From assembly GCA_963791325.1 (NCBI GenBank), contig CAWBRU010000001.1, positions 1 to 48,569 on the forward strand: a stretch of 48,569 nt of DNA. The letters are read 5' to 3'. The notes beneath the pieces are model-generated. The model ran no database searches. It saw nothing but the letters and a program-made list of their open reading frames with translations, and was not told where the DNA came from. How positions within the stretch are numbered: position 1 is the stretch's first letter; each line of letters begins with the position of its first letter. Source of the stretch: JBEVJK01 sp963791325. GTDB lineage: Bacteria > Pseudomonadota > Alphaproteobacteria > Rhizobiales > Rhizobiaceae. Below, piece by piece: positions 9,751-18,091 of this stretch. The position numbers and the translations under genes are program-made.

Positions 9751-9829
9751 AACCGCGGTTCGTGACTGCCAATAGGATTGACTTAGGTGTTCTGTCATGC
9801 AGAATATCTGGCATGTACCTTATTGGCAG
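9751..9829. promoter_or_regulatory. Cluster of dyads upstream of the resolvase gene, possible res site/operator
   Basis: Three symmetrical elements lie within 80 bases. AACCGCGGTT is a perfect palindrome at 9751-9760. CTGCCAATA at 9766-9774 is matched in inverted orientation by TATTGGCAG at 9821-9829. Between them lies CAGAATATCTG at 9800-9810, flanked by CATG on the left and GCATG on the right. Serine resolvases bind several dyads just upstream of their own genes, so a recombination and autoregulation site is plausible. The spacing does not match a res site I recognise. Confidence 0.4.
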
Positions 9830-9841
9830 AGGCCCACCTCC

Positions 9842-10399
9842 ATGAAGTACGGTTATGCACGGACGTCAACGGATGACCAAGTGGCCGGCTTGGCAGCGCA
9901 GATCCAAGCCCTAGAGAAGGCGGGGGCAAGGAGGGTCTATCGGGAGCACGCCTCGGCTGCCAGGGAGCGGGAGCAACTCGACCGCCTGATAGAGCGGCTG
10001 GAGGAAGGCGACATCGTCATGGTGACCAAGATGGACCGGCTCGCCCGCAACGTCCGCCAGCTTCTCACCATCGTCGAGGATCTTGAGGCGAGGTCGGTGG
10101 CCCTGCGCATTCTGGACTTCAATGGCGAGACCCTCGACACCAAGTCTCCGACCGGAAAGCTGATGCTGCAGATGTTCGGAGCATTCGCAGAGTTCGAGCG
10201 GGCGATCATGCTGGAGCGCCAGAGAGTTGGCATCGATGCTGCCAAGGCTGCGGGAAAGTACAAGGGACGCAAGCCAACGGCAATGAACCAGCGGGCCAAG
10301 ATCAAGGGCCTGGACGCACAGGGTTTGACCCGCGCCGCAATCGCCGCGAGACTCGGGATCAGCGAGCGGAGCGTCTATCGGGCTTTGGTGACACCGTGA
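9842..10399 (+). CDS. Serine recombinase (resolvase/invertase family)
   Basis: A small serine recombinase of 185 residues. The catalytic Ser is in YARTSTDDQ near residue 8, and the active-site Arg pair is in KMDRLARN near 69-72. The E-helix region TPTGKLMLQMFGAFAEFER-like segment follows, and the C-terminal helix-turn-helix ends in LGISERSVYRAL. It cuts and rejoins DNA at paired res or inversion sites through a 5' phosphoserine link. I chose the ATG at 9842 because the family begins MxxGYAR; an ATG 45 bases upstream adds a non-family leader. It faces the opposite way to the rest of the element and sits at its left end. Confidence 0.9.
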   Translation: MKYGYARTSTDDQVAGLAAQIQALEKAGARRVYREHASAAREREQLDRLIERLEEGDIVMVTKMDRLARNVRQLLTIVEDLEARSVALRILDFNGETLDTKSPTGKLMLQMFGAFAEFERAIMLERQRVGIDAAKAAGKYKGRKPTAMNQRAKIKGLDAQGLTRAAIAARLGISERSVYRALVTP

Positions 10400-10537
10400 G
10401 GACTGGATCCTAAGCGGCTCTGACCCAACAACGACGGCAAACGTTGCAAGCCAGCATTGTTGCTGGGTGGTCGACGGCTAACCTATTAAGAGGGCGAGCC
10501 TGGCGCATAGGGGATACCGCAGTTGGAGCAACAGCTC

Positions 10538-10966
10538 TTACGATCGCTGTTCTGCCGCCTCGAGCCGCTCTATACGCCTTAGCACCTCGTCCATCTCGAT
10601 CATCTTGCGCTGGGCCTCCACCAACGCAGCCATGCTCTGCGCCTCTCCCGGAGCAATCCGGCCCGCAGCCGCGGAGAAGGTGATCTTGGCCAGCGCCGCC
10701 TTGATGCCTTCGATGGTGCCGGTGTCGGGCAGCTCGATGTCAATGCACCGGGCGATCGGCTGAGGCTTGGGATGGATGTAGGGTGCGGCCTTCTCTGCCG
10801 CCCAGCACTTCCTTTCTTCTGGAGCGCTCTCATCGCGCAACACCGAGAGCATGTACTCGACGGGGGTGACGCCTGCATTGGCTGCTCCTGCCAGAAGCTC
10901 GACGCTCTTGCGGTTCAGCGAGCCCTTCGGGCGACCCGAGTTCGGCCTTGGCCCTCCTTGTGGCAT
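10538..10966 (-). CDS. Phage terminase small-subunit-like protein
   Basis: The 142-residue protein opens with PRPNSGRPKGSLNRKS, a basic start common to phage small terminases and packaging proteins. It goes on with TPVEYMLSVLRDESAPEERKCWAAEKAAPYIHPK, a segment repeatedly seen in small-terminase-like proteins of alphaproteobacterial prophages. The C-terminus is helical (IEMDEVLRRIERLEAAE) and could oligomerise. Small terminase recognises phage DNA ends for packaging. No large terminase or structural gene is in the element, so if the call is right it would redirect a helper phage's packaging. The assignment rests on pattern memory and needs a profile search. Confidence 0.5.
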   Translation of the reverse strand: MPQGGPRPNSGRPKGSLNRKSVELLAGAANAGVTPVEYMLSVLRDESAPEERKCWAAEKAAPYIHPKPQPIARCIDIELPDTGTIEGIKAALAKITFSAAAGRIAPGEAQSMAALVEAQRKMIEMDEVLRRIERLEAAEQRS

Positions 10967-10984
10967 GCCGGCTACGCTCTCGCC

Positions 10985-11224
10985 CTACGCAACATAGGTG
11001 AAATGTCCAACGGGTTGTTCTGGGCCGACAGAGCCGTCAGGCGCCTCGTAAATCGTCTGGAAAATCGTAACGTCATGGGCCGGGTTGCTTCGATCGATGC
11101 CGGCGCTCCGCAACAGGCGCTCGATCTCGACCTCAGATGAGCCAGCGAAGACCACTGCACTCAAGCTTGCGAGAAGACCCGACTTGGCTTCCAGGCGAGA
11201 CAACCGAGCTTTGAGAGCGTTCAT
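10985..11224 (-). CDS. Hypothetical protein of the mobile element
   Basis: A 79-residue reading that starts MNALKARLSRLEAKSG, a helical segment with heptad-like leucines, and then has a serine- and glutamate-containing middle with no motif I recognise. It lies 18 bases upstream of the terminase-like gene on the same strand, which supports it being real. Similar short proteins starting with one coiled-coil helix often sit beside phage packaging genes. The function is unknown. Confidence 0.5.
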   Translation of the reverse strand: MNALKARLSRLEAKSGLLASLSAVVFAGSSEVEIERLLRSAGIDRSNPAHDVTIFQTIYEAPDGSVGPEQPVGHFTYVA

Positions 11225-11463
11225 TTAGATTGAATCCATCAGCGCCGCTGGCTCAGTTGACTACCAGGCCAGCAGATGGCTGCCATCTCTTTCCGCGAAC
11301 CTCATCCTGTTCCTCGTGGCTCCTGAGATCACAGTCTCACCATAGATGATTTGGGTCGATGCGTCTAGTTGTTTGCGTTGAAAATCAATAACTTAATTCA
11401 CCATCATTCGCTAGCGTTCACTGGCGTTCCTGGAGATGTCGCGAGATAGACACCATCTCTGCC

Positions 11464-12420
11464 TTACCGGCTTTCACGAGGCAGTCTATCGGCCAAAACA
11501 TCGGCCCAGTCTGTGCCCGTGACAGGAGGCAGTTCGACGAAAGCGGAGGTTCCTCTCGCCTTCAATTTCTGAGCCAAAGTGTAACCTGCCGCCTGGCCGG
11601 TACTGCTGGCGTCATTGTCTGCGAAAACGAAAACCGTGCTCACCGATGCGGGCGGGCTCCAATCCTGAAGCAATCCGGCCGTAAGCGCAGCCCAGACAGG
11701 CATGTTGAACAGGATCGATGCAGCTAGGGCTGTCTCGATGCCTTCGGCGATGCCGAGCTTGTTACCCGGCACGGCGGCCAGCCTGACGGCGGCACCGCTG
11801 GGCATGGACCCGATCATCTTGCGCGGCGTAGAAACGTCGGCCTTGCCGCCAACTCCGTCGAGATAGGTCCGATGCAATGCCGGCTTGTCGCCGTTGGCCT
11901 TCGCGGCATCGGACGGCTCAACGAGCGCCAGCATCGTCGGATGCCATGAGGGGCGCGAGCCTAACTCGGCATAGCGCTCATCTGGGCAGAAGCGCAGACC
12001 GGGCGGAAACGAGGTCAGGCCGAGACGCTTGCGCAGATAGAGGCCAACGGCATCGTCAGACGCAATCGATCGCGAGCGCTTCCACATGTCGCGCATTTCC
12101 CCAAGCGTCTGCTCGTCGGTGCGCTGCTGAGTTCGGAAGGTTACAGGAGCCGCACCGATGTGCTGCTCGATTGCCCTGGCCGCATCCCTGAACTCGAGGC
12201 CAAGGAACCGCTTGGCCAGTTCGATGCCGTCGCCTGCGCCGCACTGACTGCAGATCCAGGTGCCCTTGCCGCCCCTGTCGTCGAAACGAAAGCGATCCTT
12301 GCCGCCGCAGATCGGGCACGGGCCATGCCTGTTGCGGAGTGCCTTCGACGACACACCGAGTGCCGCCAAGATGCCCGGCCAGCGGCCGAGCGCTCGCTCC
12401 TTCAGCGGAGTGTGCATCAT
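11464..12420 (-). CDS. Phage/satellite-type DNA primase with zinc finger and Toprim domain
   Basis: The protein of about 318 residues has an N-terminal zinc-binding domain CPICGGKDRFRF...WICSQCG, the arrangement of phage P4-type and plasmid primases. A Toprim domain follows with LGIAEGIETALAASILF (catalytic Glu) and VFVFADNDASSTGQAAG (DxD-type acidic pair). It makes RNA primers for replication of the element. The start ATG at 12420 overlaps the stop of the helicase gene in an ATGA arrangement, so the two are translated together as a replication module. The C-terminal helicase domain of full P4 alpha protein is absent; the separate upstream helicase may supply it. Confidence 0.85.
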   Translation of the reverse strand: MMHTPLKERALGRWPGILAALGVSSKALRNRHGPCPICGGKDRFRFDDRGGKGTWICSQCGAGDGIELAKRFLGLEFRDAARAIEQHIGAAPVTFRTQQRTDEQTLGEMRDMWKRSRSIASDDAVGLYLRKRLGLTSFPPGLRFCPDERYAELGSRPSWHPTMLALVEPSDAAKANGDKPALHRTYLDGVGGKADVSTPRKMIGSMPSGAAVRLAAVPGNKLGIAEGIETALAASILFNMPVWAALTAGLLQDWSPPASVSTVFVFADNDASSTGQAAGYTLAQKLKARGTSAFVELPPVTGTDWADVLADRLPRESR

Positions 12421-13908
12421 GCCGCGGCTCCTGCGCGTGCGGCCTCGCGCTTCGCCCGTCCCTTGGCCCATCGGATCGATTCCGAGCGCAGCCAGCCGAG
12501 GAAGGCGGCATCCGGCTCAACGGGGAAGGCAGACAGACCCGTGGGCCAATGACCGTATCGGGCCATGAACTTCGCAGCGGGGTAGCCGGAGGCGTAGCCA
12601 CGCTTCTGCGCGACAGCGATCAACATCGAATACACCTGCTGCGGCGTATGGCCGGAGATGCCCGTCTTGCGCTTGCCGGATAGCGGGACAAGATCGCCAT
12701 CGCTAGCTTCGATCCTGCTTTGCCGCTCAGACGCGAAGCCGCAGCTTGGGCATTTGTGGATGCCGGCCGGTTTCAGGTAGGAGCAGCCGGAGCATTCCTT
12801 AGGGAGCGGGACAGGCTTCTCCCTGGCTTGGCTCTTGCTCGCCTGGTGCGTCCCCGTGTCGAGCCGCTCGTGGTGAATGTCGCTGACGAAGCCGAGGCGA
12901 AGTGTCGTGTCGCTGTGATCGAGGATCAGGCAATCTGCCTTGCCTTCAGCTGTCCTCAAGCCGCGCCCGATGATCTGGGTGTAGAGGATCTCCGACTTGG
13001 TCGGCCTGGCCAGGATGATGCAGCGAACGTCGAGGTCGACGCCGGTGGTCATCGTCGCGATGTTGCAGATCACCTTGACCTGACCGTTCCGCAGCCGGCC
13101 GTTGATCCGCTCCCGCTCGTCGCGAGGCGTATTGGCGTCGACGTAAGCCGTGGGAACGCCGGCCGCCTCGAACTCGTCGGCAAGCTTGCGGGCATGGCTC
13201 CGGTCGACCGCAAAGCAGAGCGTCGGTCGATCCTCGCCGAGCCTTCAGCCAGGTGCTGACCGTGTCCGCGACCAAGACCTGTCGGCTCATCACCTCCGAG
13301 AGCTGACCCTCGTGGTAGTCACCGGCCACCGTCTTGACGCCGGCAAGATCGGGATGAGCCGGGGCGAAAACCTTGAACGGCGCCAGGAAGCCCTTCTCGA
13401 TCAACTCGGCCGTCGTCGCCGCGATGATCAGGTCATCGAAGTGCTTGCCCAGGCCCTTGGTCCAGGGTGTCGCGGAAAGTCCGATGAACGGTTTTGACTG
13501 CCACTCTGGTGCTGCCAGCCACTCGGCCATGAACCGGAACCAACGGTGGGCCTCGTCGATGATCACTACATCGGCGGCGGGGATCTTGCGACGTTGCAGC
13601 GTCTGGATTGACGCCACCTGCACCGGCTGAGCACCGTCGGTCTGCGGGTGATAGCCTTGCATCACACCGACCGCTTGAATGCCCTGGCGCGAGAACGCAT
13701 CGACCGTCTGGTCGATGAGGTTCAGGAACGGCACGGTGAACAGGACGCGCTTGCCCTTCTTCAGGGCACCGTCGACGATTGCGGCGGCGAGGACGGTCTT
13801 GCCGGCACCGGTCGGAGCCTGCACCATCGGTCGACGCTTCCCAGCCAGGAGAGAAGCCCTCAGGGCATCCAGCGCCCGCGCCTGATGGTCGTGGAGTTCG
13901 AACCTCAT
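12417..13908 (-). CDS. DEAD/DEAH-type superfamily 2 helicase with C-terminal zinc ribbon, one frameshift
   Basis: The protein of about 497 codons has Walker A APTGAGKT, Walker B VIIDEAHRW and motif III GLSATPW in the first domain, then motif VI QIIGRGLRTAEGK in the second. A four-cysteine zinc ribbon follows (CSGCSYLKPAGIHKCPSCGF). This is the type III restriction-like/RecQ-like helicase found in phage and satellite replication modules. One extra base near 13240 breaks the frame; the text resumes as DRPTLCFAVDRSHARKLAD and the span is a multiple of three plus one. It overlaps the primase start by four bases. It probably opens the origin or forks for element replication. Confidence 0.84.
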
Positions 13909-14004
13909 CGGCCGTCCTCCTTGCCAGCAGCAGTCAGTCCCCCTGCCAAGGCCGTCAGCCGAGGCCTCCGGTCAGCGTCAGTGGTTCCTTCTGATAGGTT
14001 AGAG

Positions 14005-14452
14005 CTATACCCTTACAAGGGAGTTCCTTCTCCTTGGATGGGACCTTCTTGTTCTGTGTTGTGTCTGTTCTGTACTGTATATGCGATCGCAATCGGATCG
14101 CTCGGACGATCGACGCCGGCGATCGACCCCAGCGCTGTCGGCATTTGCCTTCCGACCAGCCTCAGAGCGACGCTCGTGGAGCCGTCTTGCATCGGCGATT
14201 TCGGCATCGATCTCGGGACTTCTCCAGTCGGCGCTCGAAGAAGCATCGCAGAGCGGCCTTATTTTGCGTCCATTCCTTCGGGGACATCCCGACAATGCGC
14301 GCCAGCATGTCATCGTCGGCCGGTAGGTGGCCGTCGACCCAATACTGGCAGAGAAGCGAGATGTGAGCGCCGCGTTGGGCCGGCGTCAGCCGAATTGTCT
14401 TGGCGATGTAGTCGGCGTGGTGGAACCGGTGCCAGAAAAGAGGACGCTTCAT
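14005..14452 (-). CDS. DUF1376 phage protein, one frameshift
   Basis: The N-terminal part has the DUF1376 pattern: WHRFHHADYIAKTIRLTPAQRGAHISLLCQYW with later acidic LPADDDMLARIVGMSPKEW. After one extra base near 14240 the text continues as DWRSPEIDAEIADARRLHERRSEAGRKANA, also typical of the family. The C-terminal tail is uncertain and a second frame change is possible. DUF1376 proteins occur in replication modules of prophages, often before a DnaC-like loader, and are thought to take part in initiation. GAGGGGG upstream supports the ATG at 14452. It lies between the ParB-like and helicase genes. Confidence 0.72.
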
Positions 14453-14472
14453 CGGCCGCCCCCTCAATCATT

Positions 14473-15318
14473 TCATCGAGCTTGTCGAACGATGCCCGGC
14501 GGCCCGCTGGCAAGCAGACTGCTCGCTGTCGGCCGGCGCTTGCTAGCAGGGACTTGCGTGCTAAGTTCGTCGAACCACTCGGCCGCCTTGAGGAAACGCT
14601 GAAACAACGCGTCGTCGATAGGTGCCGGCGCGGCAGTCGAACCGGCATAGCGGGCGCTGATGCCACCCTGAGCGCGCGGCCGAACCGGCTCAGCCAGGCG
14701 CCTCTCGACGTAGGCAACCTGATCGTCTCGCGGGACTTTTTTCACCTCGTCGAGGTATCGGCCCGTGTTTAGATGGGTGCTGCGGATCGCCTCTAGTGCT
14801 GCCGGTTCAATCTTCTCGCCACGTTCAGCGTCACGTTGGACCGAGCGCTCGCTCTTGCCAGTAGCAGCCGCCGTGTCGGCAGAGAACGCGGGCGCCAAGT
14901 TGGCGCTTGCGTTACCCTGTAAGGCATTGGACGCGTGCGCTCCAGCGACATGCGCCTTTGTCTCCGGGTGCAGTTCCTCGTAGATTGCCTTCCGTCGAGC
15001 TGTCTGTTGCGCGCGGTCGACCGGTGATAATTCGGCGCGAACCAAGTTCTCGTCGATCATCGCCAGCTCGGCCTTGAGGTCGTCCGCTTGCATGACGAAG
15101 CAGTCGATCTCTCCCCAGCCAAGGAGCTCGACCGCCTGTAGGCGATGACTGCCGGCCACGACCTCGTAGCCGTTGCTAGCTGGTCGCACGATGATCGGGC
15201 TCAGAAGACCGATTTCACCGATACTGCCTTCCAGGGCAGTAAGCGCCGCGTCGGCGCGGGGCCGGGCGTCGCAGCGATGCCGAATTAGCTCGACCCCGAT
15301 GCGCTGGACGTCAACCAT
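14473..15318 (-). CDS. ParB/Srx-fold nuclease-domain protein of the mobile element
   Basis: The 281-residue protein has a ParB-like domain: IGEIGLLSPIIVR, the signature VVAGSHRLQAVELLGW (G-x-H-R box) and MIDENLVRAELSPVDRAQQ. A helix-turn-helix-like region follows (ATGKSERSVQRDAERGEKI). A low-complexity tail completes it. ParB-box proteins of phages and satellites act as DNA-binding or nuclease factors rather than true partition proteins, and no parA partner is present. GAGAGGTG precedes the ATG at 15318. The start overlaps the preceding small gene by 8 bases. Confidence 0.82.
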   Translation of the reverse strand: MVDVQRIGVELIRHRCDARPRADAALTALEGSIGEIGLLSPIIVRPASNGYEVVAGSHRLQAVELLGWGEIDCFVMQADDLKAELAMIDENLVRAELSPVDRAQQTARRKAIYEELHPETKAHVAGAHASNALQGNASANLAPAFSADTAAATGKSERSVQRDAERGEKIEPAALEAIRSTHLNTGRYLDEVKKVPRDDQVAYVERRLAEPVRPRAQGGISARYAGSTAAPAPIDDALFQRFLKAAEWFDELSTQVPASKRRPTASSLLASGPPGIVRQAR

Positions 15319-15493
15319 GATCGCACCTCTCGCAAGGTGCCGCGACGAGGGCCAGCCTGTCGACTACTCGCGCTGCAGCGTCACCGAGTGAGACCCAGCT
15401 ACCGATTGTCTCGATTGCGGGCTCGGAGTAGGGCGCGATATGGAACGCAGCCGATCTTCGCCCGGCGCGCCAACGCCTTTCTTCGTTTGCCAT
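15311..15493 (-). CDS. Small hypothetical protein of the mobile element
   Basis: A 60-residue reading between the AlpA-like and ParB-like genes. It starts 9 bases after the AlpA stop with GAGGTG in front and ends inside the ParB start, so coupling argues that it is translated. The middle (PYSEPAIETIGSWVSLGDAAARVVDRL) could form two helices. A CERC pair lies near the end. I recognise no family. Confidence 0.55.
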   Translation of the reverse strand: MANEERRWRAGRRSAAFHIAPYSEPAIETIGSWVSLGDAAARVVDRLALVAAPCERCDHG

Positions 15494-15502
15494 GACGACA
15501 CC

Positions 15503-15685
15503 TCACGATGCCGTAGGCAAATTGTCGATGAAAGAGCGCAGCTCCTCGACTTTGAGGATTGAGCGCCTGCCCATCTTATAGATCCTGAGCTGGCCGCTTT
15601 TAACGAGGTCGTAGCCCTTCGTCCGGCCAATTCCGAGCATGCGAAAGCCCTCGGCGGGGGGCACGCCAATGCGAGTGTCGTTCAT
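15503..15685 (-). CDS. AlpA/excisionase-type helix-turn-helix protein
   Basis: A 60-residue winged-helix MerR-like protein: the first helix pair PAEGFRMLGIGRTKGYDLVKSGQLRIYKMG followed by RRSILKVEELRSFI. This is the HTH_17/excisionase family. In satellites and prophages such proteins activate or direct integrase-mediated excision and control the early operon. AGGAGAAT lies in front of the ATG at 15685. It is the first gene of the leftward operon, and phased repeats lie 48-96 bases upstream. Confidence 0.85.
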   Translation of the reverse strand: MNDTRIGVPPAEGFRMLGIGRTKGYDLVKSGQLRIYKMGRRSILKVEELRSFIDNLPTAS

Positions 15686-15732
15686 GCAATTCTCCTAAAC
15701 GATTGCCGCCGAACATCAGCGGTTGGCGCAGA

Positions 15733-15781
15733 GAATTGCGGAGGCGAATTGCGCCGTCCAATTACGCAAATGGCGTAATTG
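15733..15781. promoter_or_regulatory. Phased direct repeats plus dyad upstream of the AlpA-like gene
   Basis: GAATTGCG occurs at 15733-15740 and again at 15746-15753, and the variant CAATTACG at 15759-15766: three units exactly 13 bases apart. The third is paired with an inverted copy, giving CAATTACGC at 15759-15767 and GCGTAATTG at 15773-15781, a perfect 9-base dyad with a 5-base spacer. The block lies between the end of the upstream gene and the AlpA start. It fits an operator, an excisionase-binding array, or iterons of an origin. Confidence 0.6.
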
Positions 15782-15806
15782 AGCTTTTCGTCGCGCAATC
15801 GGCTAA

Positions 15807-16214
15807 CTAGCGACCGTGTCGACCGCGCTTTCCCCATTCAATGGGGCGCCTTTCGCTCCAGATGCTGCGTGCCATCGGGCTCTTCATCCCGAAAAGTCTA
15901 AGCATTTCTTTCTCGAACATTTTTCGAGTGGGGCGTTCACCTTGTTGAGCGCGCTCAATGAGCCAATTGCGAGCATGCTCTTCACACTTACGCTGATCTT
16001 GGCGGCGCGGATATGTGGCTGATGAGGGAGCACTCTCAGAACTGGACGGCCAAATGTCCTGTAAGTCCTCCGCGTTAAGCGTCACCTCAACAAAGTTTGT
16101 CTCGCCGTCTTCGATATTGATGAAGTCGCCCCGAATGTCGTCGAAGTCGAGTCAATAGCGATTCTCGGGCGATAGAAGCTCTCGATCCTGGTTCGTGACC
16201 TTGCGAGCCAACAC
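15807..16214 (-). CDS. Hypothetical mobile-element protein interrupted by an in-frame TGA
   Basis: This frame starts with GTG at 16214, directly after the stop of the preceding gene, with GGAGAAGAG about 5 bases upstream. It runs to 15807 with one TGA at 16152-16154 (codon 21, between SPENRY and LDFDDIRGDF). Without that stop it gives a 135-residue acidic, then basic protein (HARNWLIERAQ, MFEKEMLRLF). The reading is coherent on both sides of the TGA and needs no frame change, so a single substitution (for example TGG to TGA) explains it. If the stop is real, the part from about 16085 could start separately. The function is unknown. Confidence 0.5.
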
Positions 16215-16577
16215 TCAAATCTCTTCTCCACTTCGAAAAACTCGCTTACGCAGCGCTTCCACAGCGTCCTGATAAGAGACTTCGCAGTCGTATTCGAGAG
16301 CGATCTGATCATAAACGACACCCCGCTCGACATCTGGCATGGTCCATTGCAGACCGTCCATCTGATCGTACCGATACGTATTTACGTGCTGGGCTACTCG
16401 GCGTTTATCACGGTATATCAGCCAGACCAATGCCATCGGTACCGACCACCAATTATCGAGAGTGTCGGAGTCGGCTTTCTCAAGATTCTCAGAATCTTTT
16501 TTGCGCAAATTGGCAAGCTGATCTTCAGTAATCTCCTCGTGCAAGCCGAAATTGAAATCGTCGTCAATCGAATGCAT
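16215..16577 (-). CDS. Hypothetical mobile-element protein
   Basis: A 120-residue acidic protein (MHSIDDDFNFGLHEEITEDQ) with a helical region (LANLRKKDSENLEKADSDTL) and tryptophans in LDNWWSVPMALVWLIY. I recognise no family. Local base composition is more AT-rich than in the core genes, in line with the mobile element. It lies between the integrase and the interrupted gene, on the same strand as both, and its stop is followed immediately by the GTG of the next gene. Confidence 0.6.
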   Translation of the reverse strand: MHSIDDDFNFGLHEEITEDQLANLRKKDSENLEKADSDTLDNWWSVPMALVWLIYRDKRRVAQHVNTYRYDQMDGLQWTMPDVERGVVYDQIALEYDCEVSYQDAVEALRKRVFRSGEEI

Positions 16578-16669
16578 CGCGCACCTTGCGACTGCACCGT
16601 GAGGACCGCAGCGAAGTCGGGAGGTGCACCCCGACTTGTCGGCTGGCCGGCCTATCCCTGCGATTTCGG

Positions 16670-17944
16670 TTACCTATTGAACTGAACCACGTTGTTGGCC
16701 GTCTCTTCATCGTGACCGGCAATGATGTCGCGCAACAAGGCATCCCACGCAGTCAGGGCGGCCTCAACTCTGTCATCGAGCCGCGCCCTCGCATAGTGGC
16801 GAACGAGTGTTCGCTCAGCCTTGCTTCCGCGCTGATGCCCGACCACAGCCGCGATAGTGTCGAGCGCGATACCTACCTGATCCATGAAGGAGACAACTGT
16901 TCTGCGGAGATCGTGCGAGCTGAAATGCGCGCAGGGCAGGGTGCGAGCTTTTAGAGCGGTCCCAACGTCGCTTGATGTGAGGGCTCGTCTAGAGAGCGCC
17001 GTGCGAAATAGAGGACCAGACTTCTATTCCCTTCATCGCGTTTTCGACGATCTCACGAGCCATCCCGACCAGCGGCGTTACATGCTCCCGCTTGTTCTTG
17101 GAGCGGCTAGCCGGCAAGCGTCCAGATCAGCCGCGTCGTGTCCATCTCAAGTTCTTCCGCGGTCATGCCCGCAGCCTCGCCAATGCGAGAGCCCGAGACA
17201 GATCTGTAGCTTTATGGCCTTGATCACGTCGGGGGGCATCTTCCGGCGCCGTCGTCAAGCCAGTTCCAAACCTTCCTTAACTCAGACTCTGGAGAGGGTG
17301 CGCTCACGTGGATCGCCCTTTCCGTATCCTTCAGTGCCTGCGGTTGGGTCGGTGGACACGTACCCCTTGGAAAGGCCCCAGCGGTACATGGCCCCGATGA
17401 CCTGACGCCGCTTCTCAGCTTCACGGGGCCTGCCATCGGCAACCGGCTCCAGGAGTTGGCTGATGTCAGCTCGCCGCAGGTCGTCCGCGGCTTCAATCAA
17501 CTTCGCTTTCAAGGCGCGCTTAAGCCTGCGCTCAATCTCGACGCCGGTCTTTAGGGCGCCGCTCTTTCGATGCGAGGCTCTTGATGTGTTTCGCGTATCT
17601 GTCGATCAGGTCGATGACCGTGATCTCTCCTTGCTCGTCCTTCGCGCGTCCTTCTCCTCGGCCTGGAGGTCTCTACCCTGGCGAGCCGCCTTGAGAACGG
17701 CGGCAGCCCTGTCACGGGCTTCGGCGAGACCGAACCCTACCCGAGCATCGGGGTCGCACACTCCAAGAGACATGCTCTTCGTCTTGGACTCGCCCTTGAC
17801 GCGGAACGAGAGAGTCCACGTCAGCATCCCGTTGGTTCCAACCCGAACTCGAAGCCCTGTCTGCTGCTCATCGGCAACGTAGTAGGGCTTCGCCTGCGAG
17901 GGCGGAGAGCCGAGAGCACAACAGCAGCTGAGGCGCTTCTTCAT
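16670..17944 (-). CDS. Tyrosine recombinase/integrase of the mobile element, several frameshifts
   Basis: Assembled across frames this is a full-length integrase of about 424 residues. An arm-binding domain comes first (KPYYVADEQQTGLRVRVG, then SMSLGVCDPDARVGFGLAEARD). A core-binding region follows (ITVIDLIDRYAKHIKSLASKER, DDLRRADISQLLEPVADG). The catalytic domain has Arg I in SRIGEAAGM, the SSHDLRRT box (His-x-x-Arg) and a distal VVGHQRGS followed by a probable nucleophile Tyr in VRHYARA. At least four frame changes occur but no segment is lost, and the net length is a multiple of three. It integrates and excises the element. The start MKKRL at 17944 fits the family. Confidence 0.8.
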
Positions 17945-18091
17945 GTCGAACAGATCCGGTACGGTATGGCGACTGTATAGCAACATTTCTTGCGATTGCC
18001 AGCGTACGGAGACGAACTTCTGTGGATAGCTGAGCCGGAAAGCCGCTTGCTCTCAGGGCTTGGACGAACGATGACGAACTGAGCTGGACAC

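Larger units (their letters stand above)
9842..18085. mobile_element. Phage-satellite-like integrative element, about 8 kb
   Basis: The block runs from the serine resolvase to the tyrosine integrase. It contains integrase, two hypotheticals, an AlpA-like protein, a ParB-like protein, a DUF1376 protein, a helicase, a primase and a terminase-small-like protein, all on the minus strand, and the resolvase on plus. There are no capsid, portal, tail, lysis or conjugation genes. This layout (integrase, AlpA, replication module, packaging-related gene) is that of phage-inducible islands. The right edge is placed near 18085 because glycosyltransferase coding begins at about 18092. The left edge is unsure and could lie anywhere from 9100 to 9842; I found no matching att repeats. 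Confidence 0.65.

Noticed and set aside
9067..9842. 5' half of the truncated glycosyltransferase, or att repeats matching the right edge of the element
   Set aside because: No GT2 motif and no direct repeat of the 18060-18110 sequence could be found by eye; a computed dot plot would be decisive.
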